Shown: positions 36,636-44,958 of the stretch, one piece after another
Numbering within the stretch: position 1 is the first letter of the stretch
Layout: every line of letters starts with the position of its first letter
Source of the DNA: Robiginitomaculum sp.
GTDB taxonomy: Bacteria > Pseudomonadota > Alphaproteobacteria > Caulobacterales > Maricaulaceae
Length of the DNA stretch: 50,304 bases
Assembly (NCBI GenBank): GCA_021776565.1
Contig: JAJFFQ010000054.1
Location: 1-50,304 of the forward strand
Direction: 5' to 3'
The notes under the pieces: model-generated
Told to the model about the DNA's origin: nothing
The model's database searches: none
The model's input: only the letters and a program-made list of their open reading frames with translations
Program-made: the position numbers and the translations under genes

Positions 36636-37586
36636 ATGAAACGCGCGCTAAAAAAATCAGCAAATCCATTTTCGGGATTATGGGGCAAGCGCGCCGCTGC
36701 GCCTGGGAAGCAGACAAAGGCGAGCAGCAAGCCTGTCGCTGTGCGTGCAAAAACAGCCGCCGAACTTGCAAAGAGAACCTATGCAGGGCCGGCTCATCTG
36801 GTGGCTGCCAGTCTGCTCTGGGGGGCTGGTAGATTATGGCCGCGTGATGAAGTCAGTGAAGGTGCATTGCCCTGGCAGGCGGGGGACGGCACGAGCATCG
36901 GTATACTTGGTGCAGGCCTGGGTGCGTATGGTTCGGTTGTGCGAAGTCAGGTACCAACGGCAACGGTTACAGAATTTGACTGGCGCTCGGATGTGGCACG
37001 TTGGCGTATGGAACAGGATCAAGCTTCGAGAGCAGAAACAACCTCTACTGAGAAAATTTTTTACGAGATCAATCCGGGTATTCTGTTGCCGCCGCCTATG
37101 CGGTGTTCTTGCCTGATCGGCGCAGAACCTGTGTTTGCGCAGACAGGTTCATCCTTGTTACTATGGGCGCGTCTGGCACTTGTCTCAGGGGGAACTATGG
37201 TTCTTGAAGAGCTGGCCGTTGATACCCCAAAGCCACCGTCAAAAGAAATTCACAATGGATGGATGGCCCGAAGCGGGCAGAACGCACAATGGTTGCGACT
37301 GGATGAACAGGAAGCCGTTTTGCGTCGAAATGGCTTTATTTTTGGTAAAATCAGAGAGCGCACAGGCGCTCATTTGCGGGCGTTAAATTTGACACTGGAT
37401 ATGGCAGAGCAACGCCTTGAACCGTTAAATGAGGCAATAAAACTTGTGCCTTCACTGCAAAATGTGGCCGATCATTTCAATTGTGAACGAAATGCAGCAA
37501 AAAATCGCCTGAAAGCACTTGAGCACGGCGCATTAGCAGTTTATCGAATAGAGGTCATCAAGCCCCGTGCCGATGAGCTGATCTAA
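36636..37586 (+). CDS. Unrecognised protein with SAM-methyltransferase-like segment
   Basis: A 316-residue protein I do not place in a named family. After a basic, Ala/Lys-rich start (about 45 residues), the segment GTSIGILGAGLGAYGSVV at about 88-105 resembles the glycine-rich motif I of class I methyltransferases, and ATVTEFDWRSDVARW 12 residues later could be motif II with an acidic residue. No clear catalytic NPPY-like motif follows. The C-terminal part is helical and may bind nucleic acid (VADHFNCERNAAKNRLKALE). No good ribosome-binding site precedes the ATG. It lies divergent from the acyltransferase, with about 90 bp between starts, and 61 bp before the dehydrogenase. Confidence 0.6.
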   Translation: MKRALKKSANPFSGLWGKRAAAPGKQTKASSKPVAVRAKTAAELAKRTYAGPAHLVAASLLWGAGRLWPRDEVSEGALPWQAGDGTSIGILGAGLGAYGSVVRSQVPTATVTEFDWRSDVARWRMEQDQASRAETTSTEKIFYEINPGILLPPPMRCSCLIGAEPVFAQTGSSLLLWARLALVSGGTMVLEELAVDTPKPPSKEIHNGWMARSGQNAQWLRLDEQEAVLRRNGFIFGKIRERTGAHLRALNLTLDMAEQRLEPLNEAIKLVPSLQNVADHFNCERNAAKNRLKALEHGALAVYRIEVIKPRADELI

Positions 37587-37647
37587 AAATATAATAACAG
37601 CTCTGGCATCCATAGTCGCATTGCGGCCATTGCAGAAAGAGCAAACC

Positions 37648-38778
37648 ATGAGTGTTTTTGAAAATGATGCATTCAGGTATCATGAATCGGTACATTTCTT
37701 TTCAGATGAAGCAACGGGCCTACAGGCTATTATTGCTATCCATTCCACGGTTCTTGGCCCGGCGCTGGGTGGTTGTCGTGTGGTTAATTATGCTGATTCT
37801 CATGAGGCACTTGAGGACGTGTTGCGTCTGTCGCGAGGTATGAGTTTCAAGAATTCTCTGGCCGGACTGGAACTTGGCGGTGGCAAATCTGTTATTATTC
37901 CGCCAAAGCACTGGGATGGCGATCCGCGTCATGTGGGCAAGGATCGTGCAGAACTTTTCCGTGCCTTTGGCCGCGCCGTTCAATCCCTGGGTGGTCGTTA
38001 TGTTACGGCTGAGGACATGAATGTCAGTGTTGAAGATGCGGAAAATATGGCACTGGATACCAATCATGTGGTTGGGCTTGATGTGTCGCATGGCGGCATG
38101 GGCGATCCGTCGCCACTGACGGCAGAGGGTGTATTTCTGGGTATGCGCGCTTGTGTGCGTCGGGCGTTCAAAACAGAAAGTTTTAAGGGGCTAAATATTG
38201 CTGTTCAGGGTTTGGGCAAGGTGGGGTGGCGCCTGTGTGAGGATTTGCACGCCGCCGGAGCAAACCTGATCGTTGCCGATATTGTACCCGAAACCACCGC
38301 ACGTGCGGCTCGACTGTTTGGCGCAAAAATCGTTGATACTGATGTTATTGTTACAACCCGGGCCGATGTGTTTGCCCCCTGCGCACGCGGTTCCGTTATC
38401 AATGACGACACCATTGGCGCTCTTGACGTGAAAGTTATTGCCGGTTCCGCGAACAATCAACTGGAGCGTGGTGCGCTGGGGCTGGATCTGATGGAACGCG
38501 GCATTATTTACGCTCCGGATTACGTGATAAATGCAGGCGGTGTCATCAATATCGCGCCGGAAATCAAGGGCCAGGTCAACCATGAATGGGTGAACAAGAA
38601 AATTAAAAAACTGGAAGACACCGTGGGCGAAATTGTTGACCAGGCCATGAAAAACAATCGTTCCACTAATGATGTCGCCGACGAAATTGCCACGCGGCGC
38701 ATTTTGGATATGCGTGATGCGGGCAAAGTCTGGCAGCCAGCCTTTGCGAAGAAAATTTCCTTGCAAGAAACTGCTTAG
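37648..38778 (+). CDS. Leucine/valine-type amino acid dehydrogenase
   Basis: NAD-dependent oxidative deaminase of the Glu/Leu/Phe/Val dehydrogenase family. The 376-residue protein has the substrate-binding lysines in GLELGGGKSVI and the catalytic Lys region replaced by the typical GRYVTAEDMNVSV segment. The Rossmann fold follows with NIAVQGLGKVGWRL (about 182-195). Length and the GGGKSVI segment fit leucine, valine or phenylalanine dehydrogenases better than glutamate dehydrogenase. In alphaproteobacteria such enzymes often serve branched-chain amino acid catabolism. The ATG at 37648 follows AAAGAG; nine upstream codons from a TTG are not needed. Confidence 0.87.
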   Translation: MSVFENDAFRYHESVHFFSDEATGLQAIIAIHSTVLGPALGGCRVVNYADSHEALEDVLRLSRGMSFKNSLAGLELGGGKSVIIPPKHWDGDPRHVGKDRAELFRAFGRAVQSLGGRYVTAEDMNVSVEDAENMALDTNHVVGLDVSHGGMGDPSPLTAEGVFLGMRACVRRAFKTESFKGLNIAVQGLGKVGWRLCEDLHAAGANLIVADIVPETTARAARLFGAKIVDTDVIVTTRADVFAPCARGSVINDDTIGALDVKVIAGSANNQLERGALGLDLMERGIIYAPDYVINAGGVINIAPEIKGQVNHEWVNKKIKKLEDTVGEIVDQAMKNNRSTNDVADEIATRRILDMRDAGKVWQPAFAKKISLQETA

Positions 38779-38931
38779 ACACGCACTTTTATTATGTGTG
38801 TGCGGGCAAAATAATATGATTATTACCCTTCATGTTCGAATTGTAATTATATTTCAACTAAAAGAAAATGTATGGTTAGACGCGTAATCTACATATTGAT
38901 GCAGCATATCTATAGCAAAGGGCTTTGAATC

Positions 38932-39447
38932 ATGTGGGATCCCAAAATACGCTATCTAATTTTCTCATTGTTATTCACTTTTCTGATACCTGCTGGAGCT
39001 GCAAATACTGAAGAACCAACCCTGCCATCGTCTTTTTATGGGCAATGGCAGTCAGATGGTGATGCTTTTGGCCAGACTGCGTTAAGCCTTATGACCTGGA
39101 CGGTAGATTTGAATGGTCGGTTTTCTCGACTTGATTACAAAATCAAGATGAATCAAGGAACAAATAAAGAAACTGCTTTTATTGGTGTTGCATACTACAA
39201 GCCAGGTGAAAACAATATGTTCACAGCATTTTGGGCGGATAATACTGGCGACCTTCACCCCATTAAAGCAACCCTCGATGGTCATACCCTGTGGTCGATT
39301 TGGGGAGTGGAAGGTAAAAAACTTGGCCGTACACGCTATGAAATTATTGCACCAGAAGTCATGCAAGTCACAGACTGGATAAAAACAGGTGAGGCATGGC
39401 AACAATTCAATAATAATACATTTATTCGTTTAGATGAAACCAACTGA
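38932..39447 (+). CDS. Secreted small protein of unknown function
   Basis: A 171-residue protein with a signal peptide (YLIFSLLFTFLIPAGAA, cleavage probably near residue 23-25). The mature part looks like a small beta-rich lipocalin-like or DUF-type domain: SSFYGQWQSDGDAFGQTALSLM, TWTVDLNGRFSRLDYKIK, AFIGVAYYKPGENNMFTAFW, HTLWSIWGVEGKKLGRTRYEII. Opening with YGQWQ and alternating aromatic strands are reminiscent of lipocalin-like proteins, but I do not claim the family. AAAGGG lies 9 bases before the ATG. It stands alone between the dehydrogenase and a repeat array. Confidence 0.65.
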   Translation: MWDPKIRYLIFSLLFTFLIPAGAANTEEPTLPSSFYGQWQSDGDAFGQTALSLMTWTVDLNGRFSRLDYKIKMNQGTNKETAFIGVAYYKPGENNMFTAFWADNTGDLHPIKATLDGHTLWSIWGVEGKKLGRTRYEIIAPEVMQVTDWIKTGEAWQQFNNNTFIRLDETN

Positions 39448-39480
39448 ACGTCCAGGACATTCAAGTTGCAAACAAAACAC

Positions 39481-39605
39481 GCTCATATAGCGAGGCTTGC
39501 CGTCGCGATAGCGCAGAAAAAACGCGCTCATATAGCGAGCGTCAGCATCGCGATAGCGCAAAGCCAAACGCGCTCATATAGCGGGCGCCAGCACCGCGAT
39601 AGCGC
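39481..39605 (-). repeat. Three tandem GCTCATATAGC hairpin repeats
   Basis: Three 34-bp units at 39481-39514, 39526-39559 and 39572-39605, separated by 11-12 bp. The central parts vary, the ends (GCTCATATAGCG and CGCGATAGCGC) are conserved. Read on the minus strand each unit can fold with GCGCT pairing to AGCGC, and units 1 and 2 are followed by T-runs. They start 8 bases beyond the 3' end of tRNA-Val, so they may terminate its transcript. The third unit has an exact copy at 8921-8952. Confidence 0.85.
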
Positions 39606-39613
39606 AAGAAAAA

Positions 39614-39688
39614 TGGTGGGCGATACTGGGATTGAACCAGTGACCTCCTCGGTGTGAACGAGGCGCTCTCCCACTGAGCTAATCGCCC
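39614..39688 (-). tRNA. tRNA-Val (anticodon CAC)
   Basis: The minus strand gives a 75-nt cloverleaf with CCA encoded. The acceptor stem GGGCGAT pairs with ATCGCCC, followed by discriminator A and CCA. The D-arm is in TAGCTCAGTGGGAGAGC, the anticodon stem is CTCG/CGAG-like around the loop TTCACAC, and the T-arm carries GGTTCAATCCC. The anticodon CAC reads the valine codon GTG. Confidence 0.95.
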
Positions 39689-39762
39689 TTTGTGCGCCAG
39701 ATACTGCGGCCCGGGCGCGTCTATAAGGGGCGCAGGTGGATCAAGTCAAGCTGATAGGTTGT

Positions 39763-40401
39763 TCAATCAACAAGACAGCGTATGGCCATGACCGCACGAC
39801 CAAGTATGCGGGGTCTTTGTGCCGGAAACAGGGTGTCGAAACGTCCGGGGTCACCGGCTGGCTCAAAACGTTCAGGCTTGTCGCGCCACCGGCGAACCAG
39901 GACTTGTTGTTGCCATTCAAAAAGATAGAACGTTCCGTCTATGAGCGGGCCAACAGCGCGGTCAAATATAATCGTGGTTGTCGCCGGAAAGGCGCGACTG
40001 ACCGCCCGGTCATTGCAATCAAGCGCGAAGGGGGCTTGCGCCAGTACGGAGGCAGCCAAATGGCGGACAGGCTGGGCAGTGAAGTCTTCGCCCTGATTGT
40101 ACTCACGGGGCCATGGCAGCACGGGCACGTGCATAATCGGTATATCAAAATAACCATCATGACGTGCCGGTCGGGCAGACGCACCATTGCTGGCACCGTT
40201 GGTGAAGCCTTCTAACAACCAGATGCGCTGAACCTCTAATGCTTCTGTCAGTCTTTCCAGTGCGGCTTCGCGGGGGCTGTGGCTTCCATTCTCCCAATTG
40301 GCAACGGTGGGCTGACTAACGCTGGCGGCTTTGGCCAGGCGGGCCTGGCTCCAGCGTCTGTTGGTTCTGGCTTCACGAATGCGTTGTCCAATTTGTGTCA
40401 T
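39763..40401 (-). CDS. XRE-family repressor with S24-like C-terminus
   Basis: A 212-residue regulator. The helix-turn-helix is at about residues 5-58 (IGQRIREARTNRRWSQARLA, then VSQPTVANWENGSHSPRE). The C-terminal ~110 residues resemble the dimerisation domain of phage CI/LexA-type regulators (DRAVGPLIDGTFYLFEW, VLVRRWR), but I cannot identify the Ser-Lys autoprotease pair. The ATG at 40401 has GGGGG 6 bases upstream; an ATG 8 codons earlier is possible. It is divergent from a 64-residue gene, with two palindromes between them that could be its operators. No integrase or phage gene is nearby. Confidence 0.82.
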   Translation of the reverse strand: MTQIGQRIREARTNRRWSQARLAKAASVSQPTVANWENGSHSPREAALERLTEALEVQRIWLLEGFTNGASNGASARPARHDGYFDIPIMHVPVLPWPREYNQGEDFTAQPVRHLAASVLAQAPFALDCNDRAVSRAFPATTTIIFDRAVGPLIDGTFYLFEWQQQVLVRRWRDKPERFEPAGDPGRFDTLFPAQRPRILGRAVMAIRCLVD

Positions 40402-40466
40402 CTGTACCCCCAGGAACATTTGCATAACCTATTAGGATTTATTTGTAAAACTAATGGCGTGTAAAA

Positions 40467-40486
40467 TTACTGATAATTAGCAGTAA
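40467..40486. promoter_or_regulatory. 20-bp palindrome, candidate operator
   Basis: TTACTGATAATTAGCAGTAA is self-complementary at 18 of 20 positions. It lies 66 bp upstream of the XRE repressor start, in the divergent gap shared with the 64-residue gene. Length and dyad symmetry suit a dimeric XRE repressor. Binding by that protein is inferred. Confidence 0.45.
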
Positions 40487-40571
40487 GGGGGAGGGTAATT
40501 TGCCACAATGGAGTGATTTTAGGAAAAATTTCCGCTTATTTGTGATTTTCTGACCATAAAAGTAAAAAAAA

Positions 40572-40634
40572 TCGTAAAATTTTATCAAATTTATTACGAA
40601 TTCCTCTTGACGATGCAGATTTATAAGCTAAATT
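40572..40634 (+). promoter_or_regulatory. Promoter of the 64-residue gene with upstream inverted repeat
   Basis: TTGACG (40607-40612) and TAAATT (40629-40634), 16 bp apart, form a plausible sigma-70 promoter, with about 58 bp of leader to the start codon. Directly upstream, TCGTAA (40572-40577) and TTACGA (40594-40599) are inverted repeats in very AT-rich DNA, which could be an UP element or a regulator site. Confidence 0.5.
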
Positions 40635-40692
40635 TATATCAGAAAATATTAAACTTTGTGGGCCAAGTCCCGCAGACCAAGGAGTAGAGAGA

Positions 40693-40887
40693 ATGTCTGG
40701 TGATTATTGCACTGATGATGGCGCCCGCCGAATCAAGTCAAAAATTGAAGATTATTGGCGTGATCGCGGTTATGATGTTGATGTTGCACTGGTAGGTGCC
40801 AGTTTTGTTGCGGCCATGCGTTCAGCCCGTACTGATGTACGCTCTGACATGGTCAACGGACTGCCCCGCCACCGCAAGGCAGCCTGA
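40693..40887 (+). CDS. Small conserved-looking protein of unknown function
   Basis: A 64-residue protein, MSGDYCTDDGARRIKSKIED at the start, with YWRDRGYDVDVALVGASFVA in the middle and a basic C-terminus ending RHRKAA. I do not recognise it as a named family. Support for expression is unusually good: AGGAG 9 bases before the ATG, a recognisable promoter, and an 11-bp perfect-stem terminator about 50 bp after the stop, so it is a single-gene transcription unit. It is acidic at the start and basic at the end, with no membrane segment. It lies divergent from an XRE repressor that may control it. Confidence 0.72.
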   Translation: MSGDYCTDDGARRIKSKIEDYWRDRGYDVDVALVGASFVAAMRSARTDVRSDMVNGLPRHRKAA

Positions 40888-40935
40888 GACAACATCGACT
40901 TTCGCCTGTTTGCGATTGCTTTATAGACGATCCTG

Positions 40936-40960
40936 AAAACCCCGGATGTTCCGGGGTTTT
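40936..40960 (+). terminator. Intrinsic terminator
   Basis: AAAACCCCGGA (40936-40946) and TCCGGGGTTTT (40950-40960) form a perfect 11-bp stem with loop TGT, ending in a run of T. It lies 49 bp after the stop of the 64-residue gene and is the cleanest terminator in the window. Confidence 0.9.
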
Positions 40961-41086
40961 TGGTGCTGGGGGTTTCTCTTTTTGGAGACGTATAGCCATA
41001 AGTGACCTTGCCCGGTCGGGAGGTGGCAATCCAATTGGGTTCAGACCCTAATATAAAGCTCTCACTTTTAAAAATTTACCTCAAGC

Positions 41087-41187
41087 GTGTCACCCCGGAA
41101 ATTTTGCAAAAAATTATCCGGGGCCGATAGTGGATACCCAACTCATCATGGTTCCCGGATAAAACGCACGTTTTTCCGGGATGACAC
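41087..41187 (+). repeat. 100-bp CCGGG intergenic repeat, copy 2
   Basis: Opposite-orientation relative of 19001-19100, with GTGTCACCCCGGAAATTT at the start and CCGGGATGACAC at the end. It contains two CCGG hairpins. It fills much of the gap of about 320 bp between the 64-residue gene and the convergent lipoprotein gene. Besides this repeat and the terminator at 40936 I see nothing else there. Confidence 0.8.
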
Positions 41188-41208
41188 AAAGCATTGCTAG
41201 CAGCAAAG

Positions 41209-42120
41209 CTAATGTACATCACACAAAGCCGCCTTTGCCATGTCCACATGGTCGTCCTCACCAATGGGGTCGGCAATGATAAAATCGGTTCTTTGTGTGG
41301 GTCTAAGCGCATTACGGGCGATGCAGCCCACCTGACCTTGTCCTGTACGCAAAATGGGTATGGAGTTTTCTAAAAGATTACACTTTTCCACATCCCACTC
41401 TATGTGGCCTGCGTCTTCGTACCATTGAAAGCTTTTCGGCCACATCTGGTAGACTGTTATCGGGTTTTCTCTTGTAAGGCGGGCGATCTGTGCAGCCAAC
41501 CAGCCATACCCGCCGCCTTCCCAGTCAAACCAGGTCTCTGAGACATGAGAAAATCCCACATGGAGATAGATCGTATGGTTTTGAAACTTGGCCGTTAATC
41601 CTAGAATGTTTTCAGCGGCCTTGGCATCGCGAGGATTCGGATAGTTAGGGCTTATCCTCCTTTTCTTTAATTCGTCCGAAGAAAACATGATTTCAGAACG
41701 GGCACGATCATCATTGATGTGGCTGCCAGCATCATAACCAAAAACGGCTATATCGTTGCGAACGACGGTTCCCCGAATGAATTGAAAGTATTGGTTGCGA
41801 GAAAAATTTGCATAAGGGTCAAATAAATCCGGTGTTACAATTTCGTGTTTGTAATACGCCTCGGCACCCAAAATGGTTGGCCCGGCTTGTGCAATCTGAT
41901 CCAGAATACAGGCCGAAACATGGCGGTGCCAGTCAATATTGTGATTTTCATTGACGATAATAAAGCGCGAGCCAGAGGCGAAAAACGCGTTGGTTATGAT
42001 CGCAATGGTTGGGTCTTCTGCCGTACTTTTTTTACGCTGTTCTGGAATTTCCTTGGCCGAACATGCCATAAGCACAACCAACACCATAAAAATTAAAAAC
42101 CCGGGTTTGTATTCGGGCAT
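41209..42120 (-). CDS. Lipoprotein with erythromycin-esterase/ChaN-like features
   Basis: A 303-residue lipoprotein: LIFMVLVVLMACSAKE gives lipid-modified Cys20. The segment FIIVNENHNIDWHRHVSACIL has the form of the Gly/Asn-Glu-x-His motif of the ChaN/EreA-type superfamily, and LGAEAYYKHE shortly after supplies a second Glu. Later candidates are FGYDAGSHINDDRARSE and LHVGFSHVSE, which contain further His and Asp residues. The fold assignment is by motif only; substrate is unknown. It has GGGGGC 6-7 bases before its ATG. It stands alone between the CCGGG repeat and the second GST gene. Confidence 0.55.
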   Translation of the reverse strand: MPEYKPGFLIFMVLVVLMACSAKEIPEQRKKSTAEDPTIAIITNAFFASGSRFIIVNENHNIDWHRHVSACILDQIAQAGPTILGAEAYYKHEIVTPDLFDPYANFSRNQYFQFIRGTVVRNDIAVFGYDAGSHINDDRARSEIMFSSDELKKRRISPNYPNPRDAKAAENILGLTAKFQNHTIYLHVGFSHVSETWFDWEGGGYGWLAAQIARLTRENPITVYQMWPKSFQWYEDAGHIEWDVEKCNLLENSIPILRTGQGQVGCIARNALRPTQRTDFIIADPIGEDDHVDMAKAALCDVH

Positions 42121-42165
42121 AAAACGCCCCCAAAAATCAAGGGGCTATTGGTTTCCTTGCACGCC

Positions 42166-42837
42166 CTACTTATCACCAATAATGGTGTATTTGCCGCCTT
42201 TTTTCAGTGCCTGTTTGTAGGCGGGGCGGGCATGGATGCGTTTTAGAAACGCCATTGCGTTTGGCCATGTCTTGTCCAGGCCGCCCCGGCCAGCAGCGGC
42301 TTCCAGGGGAAAGCTCATCATAATATCTGCACCTGTCAGTGCCTCACCGGCAAACCAGGTGCTGTTGCCCAGTTCTGCCTCAACATAATCCAGCTGGGCG
42401 GTGATCTGCGGCATCACAAAATTTTTCAAGGCACCCTTGGCGATGCCTTTGGCGATGGGGCGGGCGAAAAACGGCATGGGCCGGGTGGGCAGAATATCGA
42501 ACACCAGTTTCAATAATAACGGCGACATGGCGGAACCTTCGCCATAATGCAGCCAATACCGGTAGAGCAGATGTTCGTCAGAGCCGGGTTTGGGGATGAA
42601 CTTTCCGGTTTTCTCGCACAGGTATTCGACGATTGCCCCGGTTTCCGCGATAACCTTGTCACCATCGGTGATAATCGGCGACTTGCCCAATGGGTGTATT
42701 TTTTTTAGCTCCGGTGGGGCCAACATGGTTTTGACATCGCGGGCATACCGCTTGACCTCATAATCAAGACCAAGTTCTTCAAGCAACCATAAAATGCGCT
42801 GTGAGCGTGAATTTTCAAGATGGTGAACAATAATCAT
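42166..42837 (-). CDS. Glutathione S-transferase family protein
   Basis: A 223-residue GST-fold protein. The N-terminal thioredoxin-like domain is IIVHHLENSRSQRILWLLEE, then HPLGKSPIITDGDKVIAETG with the cis-Pro and the glutathione-binding Glu-Thr. The C-terminal helical domain contains FAGEALTGADIMMSFPLEA with the conserved Asp. The start HHLENSRSQR resembles fungal/bacterial Ure2-like or beta-type GSTs. It overlaps the gph stop by 4 bases, so it is translated with phosphoglycolate phosphatase. It is not closely similar to the GST at 31400-32017. Confidence 0.87.
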   Translation of the reverse strand: MIIVHHLENSRSQRILWLLEELGLDYEVKRYARDVKTMLAPPELKKIHPLGKSPIITDGDKVIAETGAIVEYLCEKTGKFIPKPGSDEHLLYRYWLHYGEGSAMSPLLLKLVFDILPTRPMPFFARPIAKGIAKGALKNFVMPQITAQLDYVEAELGNSTWFAGEALTGADIMMSFPLEAAAGRGGLDKTWPNAMAFLKRIHARPAYKQALKKGGKYTIIGDK

Positions 42838-43529
42838 GATGTTTCCTCGATGTTTGGGTGTTGGTTGAATAAACGAAAGACGGCCTTGGAAACCTGGGAG
42901 AAATGATCCAGCACCATATCGGCACCAAGCTTTATCGCCGGGGGGTCGCTATAACCATGTGACATCAAAATGACTGGCACACCCGCTGCTCTGCCACTTT
43001 GCAAATCGGCCAGACTGTCCCCAACCATAATCGCCCTGGCGGGTGGGGCTGGTGCGATTGCTGCCAGAACATGAGCGGCATCCGGTTTTTTTGATCTGAC
43101 ATTTTCAGGGCAAAAAATTCCGTCAAAATAACAGGTTAAGTCAAGGGCTTGGATGAGCTTTCGAGCCAGTAGTTCGGGTTTATTGGTGCAAATGCTCAGG
43201 CGCGCTCTGGCGTTTATCAATGTGGAGAGACAATCAGTGGTACCATCAAAAATATGGCTCCTGACGGCGATATTGGCACTATAAAACTCAAGAAAATGTG
43301 CCAACCTTTCATCCACATCACGAACCTCCGGGGTGATACTGCCTTGAGCAAAAGCGCGTTCGATCAGGGCGCGTGCGCCTTGCCCGATCAGGTCACGCAC
43401 TTGCTTTGTGCCTATCGCTGGTACGGATGAGCCTTTCATGCAGACATTTAGCGCCCGCACCAGATCAGGGGCCGTATCGACCAGCGTGCCATCCAGGTCA
43501 AATGCGATGGTGTAACCTTTTAGAGGCAT
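42834..43529 (-). CDS. gph: Phosphoglycolate phosphatase-like HAD hydrolase
   Basis: HAD-superfamily phosphatase, probably clearing 2-phosphoglycolate from DNA repair and oxygenation side reactions. The 231-residue protein has motif I FDLDGTLVDTAPDL with nucleophile Asp11 and Asp13, motif II in SICTNKPELLARKL, and motif IV GDSLADLQSGRAAG. Substrate is inferred from family resemblance; other phosphoesters are possible. The ATG at 43529 begins the family's N-terminus with GGAA upstream; an in-frame extension of 20 codons runs towards glmU and is unlikely. It is divergent from glmU, with about 88 bp between starts. Confidence 0.87.
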   Translation of the reverse strand: MPLKGYTIAFDLDGTLVDTAPDLVRALNVCMKGSSVPAIGTKQVRDLIGQGARALIERAFAQGSITPEVRDVDERLAHFLEFYSANIAVRSHIFDGTTDCLSTLINARARLSICTNKPELLARKLIQALDLTCYFDGIFCPENVRSKKPDAAHVLAAIAPAPPARAIMVGDSLADLQSGRAAGVPVILMSHGYSDPPAIKLGADMVLDHFSQVSKAVFRLFNQHPNIEETS

Positions 43530-43617
43530 TTTGCTTTTCCGTACCGGGTTTGAGATGACGAGGCCGCAGCAGCACGCTACATAGTCCATTATTGCAACGA
43601 TTCTTCAGGTGAAACCT

Positions 43618-44958
43618 ATGCCCCAATTGCGCAGTGCTGTCATCCTCGCAGCAGGTCATGGAACGCGAATGAAAACATCACTGCCCAAAGTGCTGCACCC
43701 GGTCGGTGGACGATCGATGTTTTCCTGGGCGGTGGCCCTGGCGCGTGAGGTTAATGCGGGGCTGATTTGTGCCGTGGTCAGCGACAAGTCCGGGGCGGTT
43801 GGCAAGGCCGCAGCCCGTGAACTGGGCGGCGGCGGTGTTGCGGTGCAGCACCCTCCACAAGGCACGGGGGATGCGGTTAAATGTGCAAAAAGCGTTCTTG
43901 AAGGTTTTGAGGGCAATGTCATCACACTTTACGGGGATACGCCTCTTATCCAGGGGCACACCATAGAGCGGGTCTTTAATGCGCTGGATGAGGGTGCCAG
44001 TATTGCAGTTCTGGGCTTTGAAGCCGCCGACCCTGCGGCCTATGGGCGCTTGATTCTGGCCAGCGATGGCACCCTTGACTGTATCGTTGAGGCAAAGGAT
44101 GCCAGTGACGCGCAAAGGGCGGTAACGCTTTGTAATTCAGGGGTTATGGCTGCCTCTGCGGATTTGCTGTTCTCGTTACTGGATGAGGTAAATAACGATA
44201 ATGCCAATGGTGAATACTATCTGACAGATATTGTCGGCCTGGCCCGGCAACGCGGATTGAAAGTCGTAACCGTTAACGCCGATGAGCAAGAACTGATGGG
44301 GGTCAATTCGCAAGGCGAGCTGGCCACAGCCGAAGCCCTGTTTCAGGCGCGCAAGCGGGCCTGCTGGTTGCAAGACGGTGTGCGTATGGCGGCACCCGAT
44401 ACGATCTATGCCAGTTGGGATACCCATATTGCACCAGATTGTGTGATTGACCCGTTTGTGATTTTTGGTCCGGGTGTTTCCCTGGGTGAAGGTACGCATG
44501 TGCGCAGTTTCTCACATCTGGAAGGTGCGGTTGCAGAAGAAAACGTGGCCATTGGCCCTTATGCGCGTCTGCGCCCCGGAACAGAGCTGGGTGCTCATGC
44601 CAAGGTTGGTAATTTTGTAGAAACCAAAAAAGCCAAAATTGGTGATGGAGCCAAGATCAGCCACTTATCCTATATTGGTGATGCAATTATCGGTGCCGAT
44701 GTGAATATCGGGGCCGGGACAATCACCTGCAATTATGATGGCTTTGAAAAACATACCACACGGATCGAGGCCGGGGCGTTTGTTGGCTCCAACACATCAT
44801 TGGTGGCTCCGGTGCGCGTAGGGGCCGGTGCGGTGGTTGGCTCGGGCAGTGTTATTACCCGCGATGTTCCTGATGATGCGCTGGGTGTGGCCCGTAGCCG
44901 CCAGCGCGATATTGAAGGTTGGGCGGAAAGTTTTCGCAACAGGAAGAAACGCACATGA
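43618..44958 (+). CDS. glmU: Bifunctional UDP-GlcNAc pyrophosphorylase / GlcN-1-P acetyltransferase
   Basis: Makes UDP-N-acetylglucosamine for peptidoglycan and LPS. The 446-residue protein has the uridyltransferase domain (ILAAGHGTRMKTSLPKVLHP at about 9-28, then QGTGDAV and YGDTPLI). The C-terminal left-handed beta-helix acetyltransferase domain has GPYARLRPGTELG, NFVETKKAKIGDG, HLSYIGDAIIGADVNIGAGT and NYDG. All are standard. The ATG at 43618 has AGG 8 bases upstream; a GTG three codons before is less likely. It overlaps rpiA by 4 bases. The gene order gph / glmU divergent is usual in alphaproteobacteria, where glmS often follows; here rpiA follows. Confidence 0.97.
   Translation: MPQLRSAVILAAGHGTRMKTSLPKVLHPVGGRSMFSWAVALAREVNAGLICAVVSDKSGAVGKAAARELGGGGVAVQHPPQGTGDAVKCAKSVLEGFEGNVITLYGDTPLIQGHTIERVFNALDEGASIAVLGFEAADPAAYGRLILASDGTLDCIVEAKDASDAQRAVTLCNSGVMAASADLLFSLLDEVNNDNANGEYYLTDIVGLARQRGLKVVTVNADEQELMGVNSQGELATAEALFQARKRACWLQDGVRMAAPDTIYASWDTHIAPDCVIDPFVIFGPGVSLGEGTHVRSFSHLEGAVAEENVAIGPYARLRPGTELGAHAKVGNFVETKKAKIGDGAKISHLSYIGDAIIGADVNIGAGTITCNYDGFEKHTTRIEAGAFVGSNTSLVAPVRVGAGAVVGSGSVITRDVPDDALGVARSRQRDIEGWAESFRNRKKRT

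Noticed and set aside
39481-39605. Possible CRISPR array (three 34-bp repeats)
   Set aside because: The units are separated by only 11-12 bp, are palindromic, differ internally, and a copy occurs alone at 8921. No cas gene is nearby.
39736-40215. 159-residue plus-strand reading frame
   Set aside because: It is antisense to the XRE repressor and has no features of its own. It is a shadow of that gene.
39614-40425. Prophage or integrative element at tRNA-Val with an XRE repressor
   Set aside because: There is no integrase, no phage structural gene and no second copy of the tRNA 3' end. Nearby genes are ordinary.
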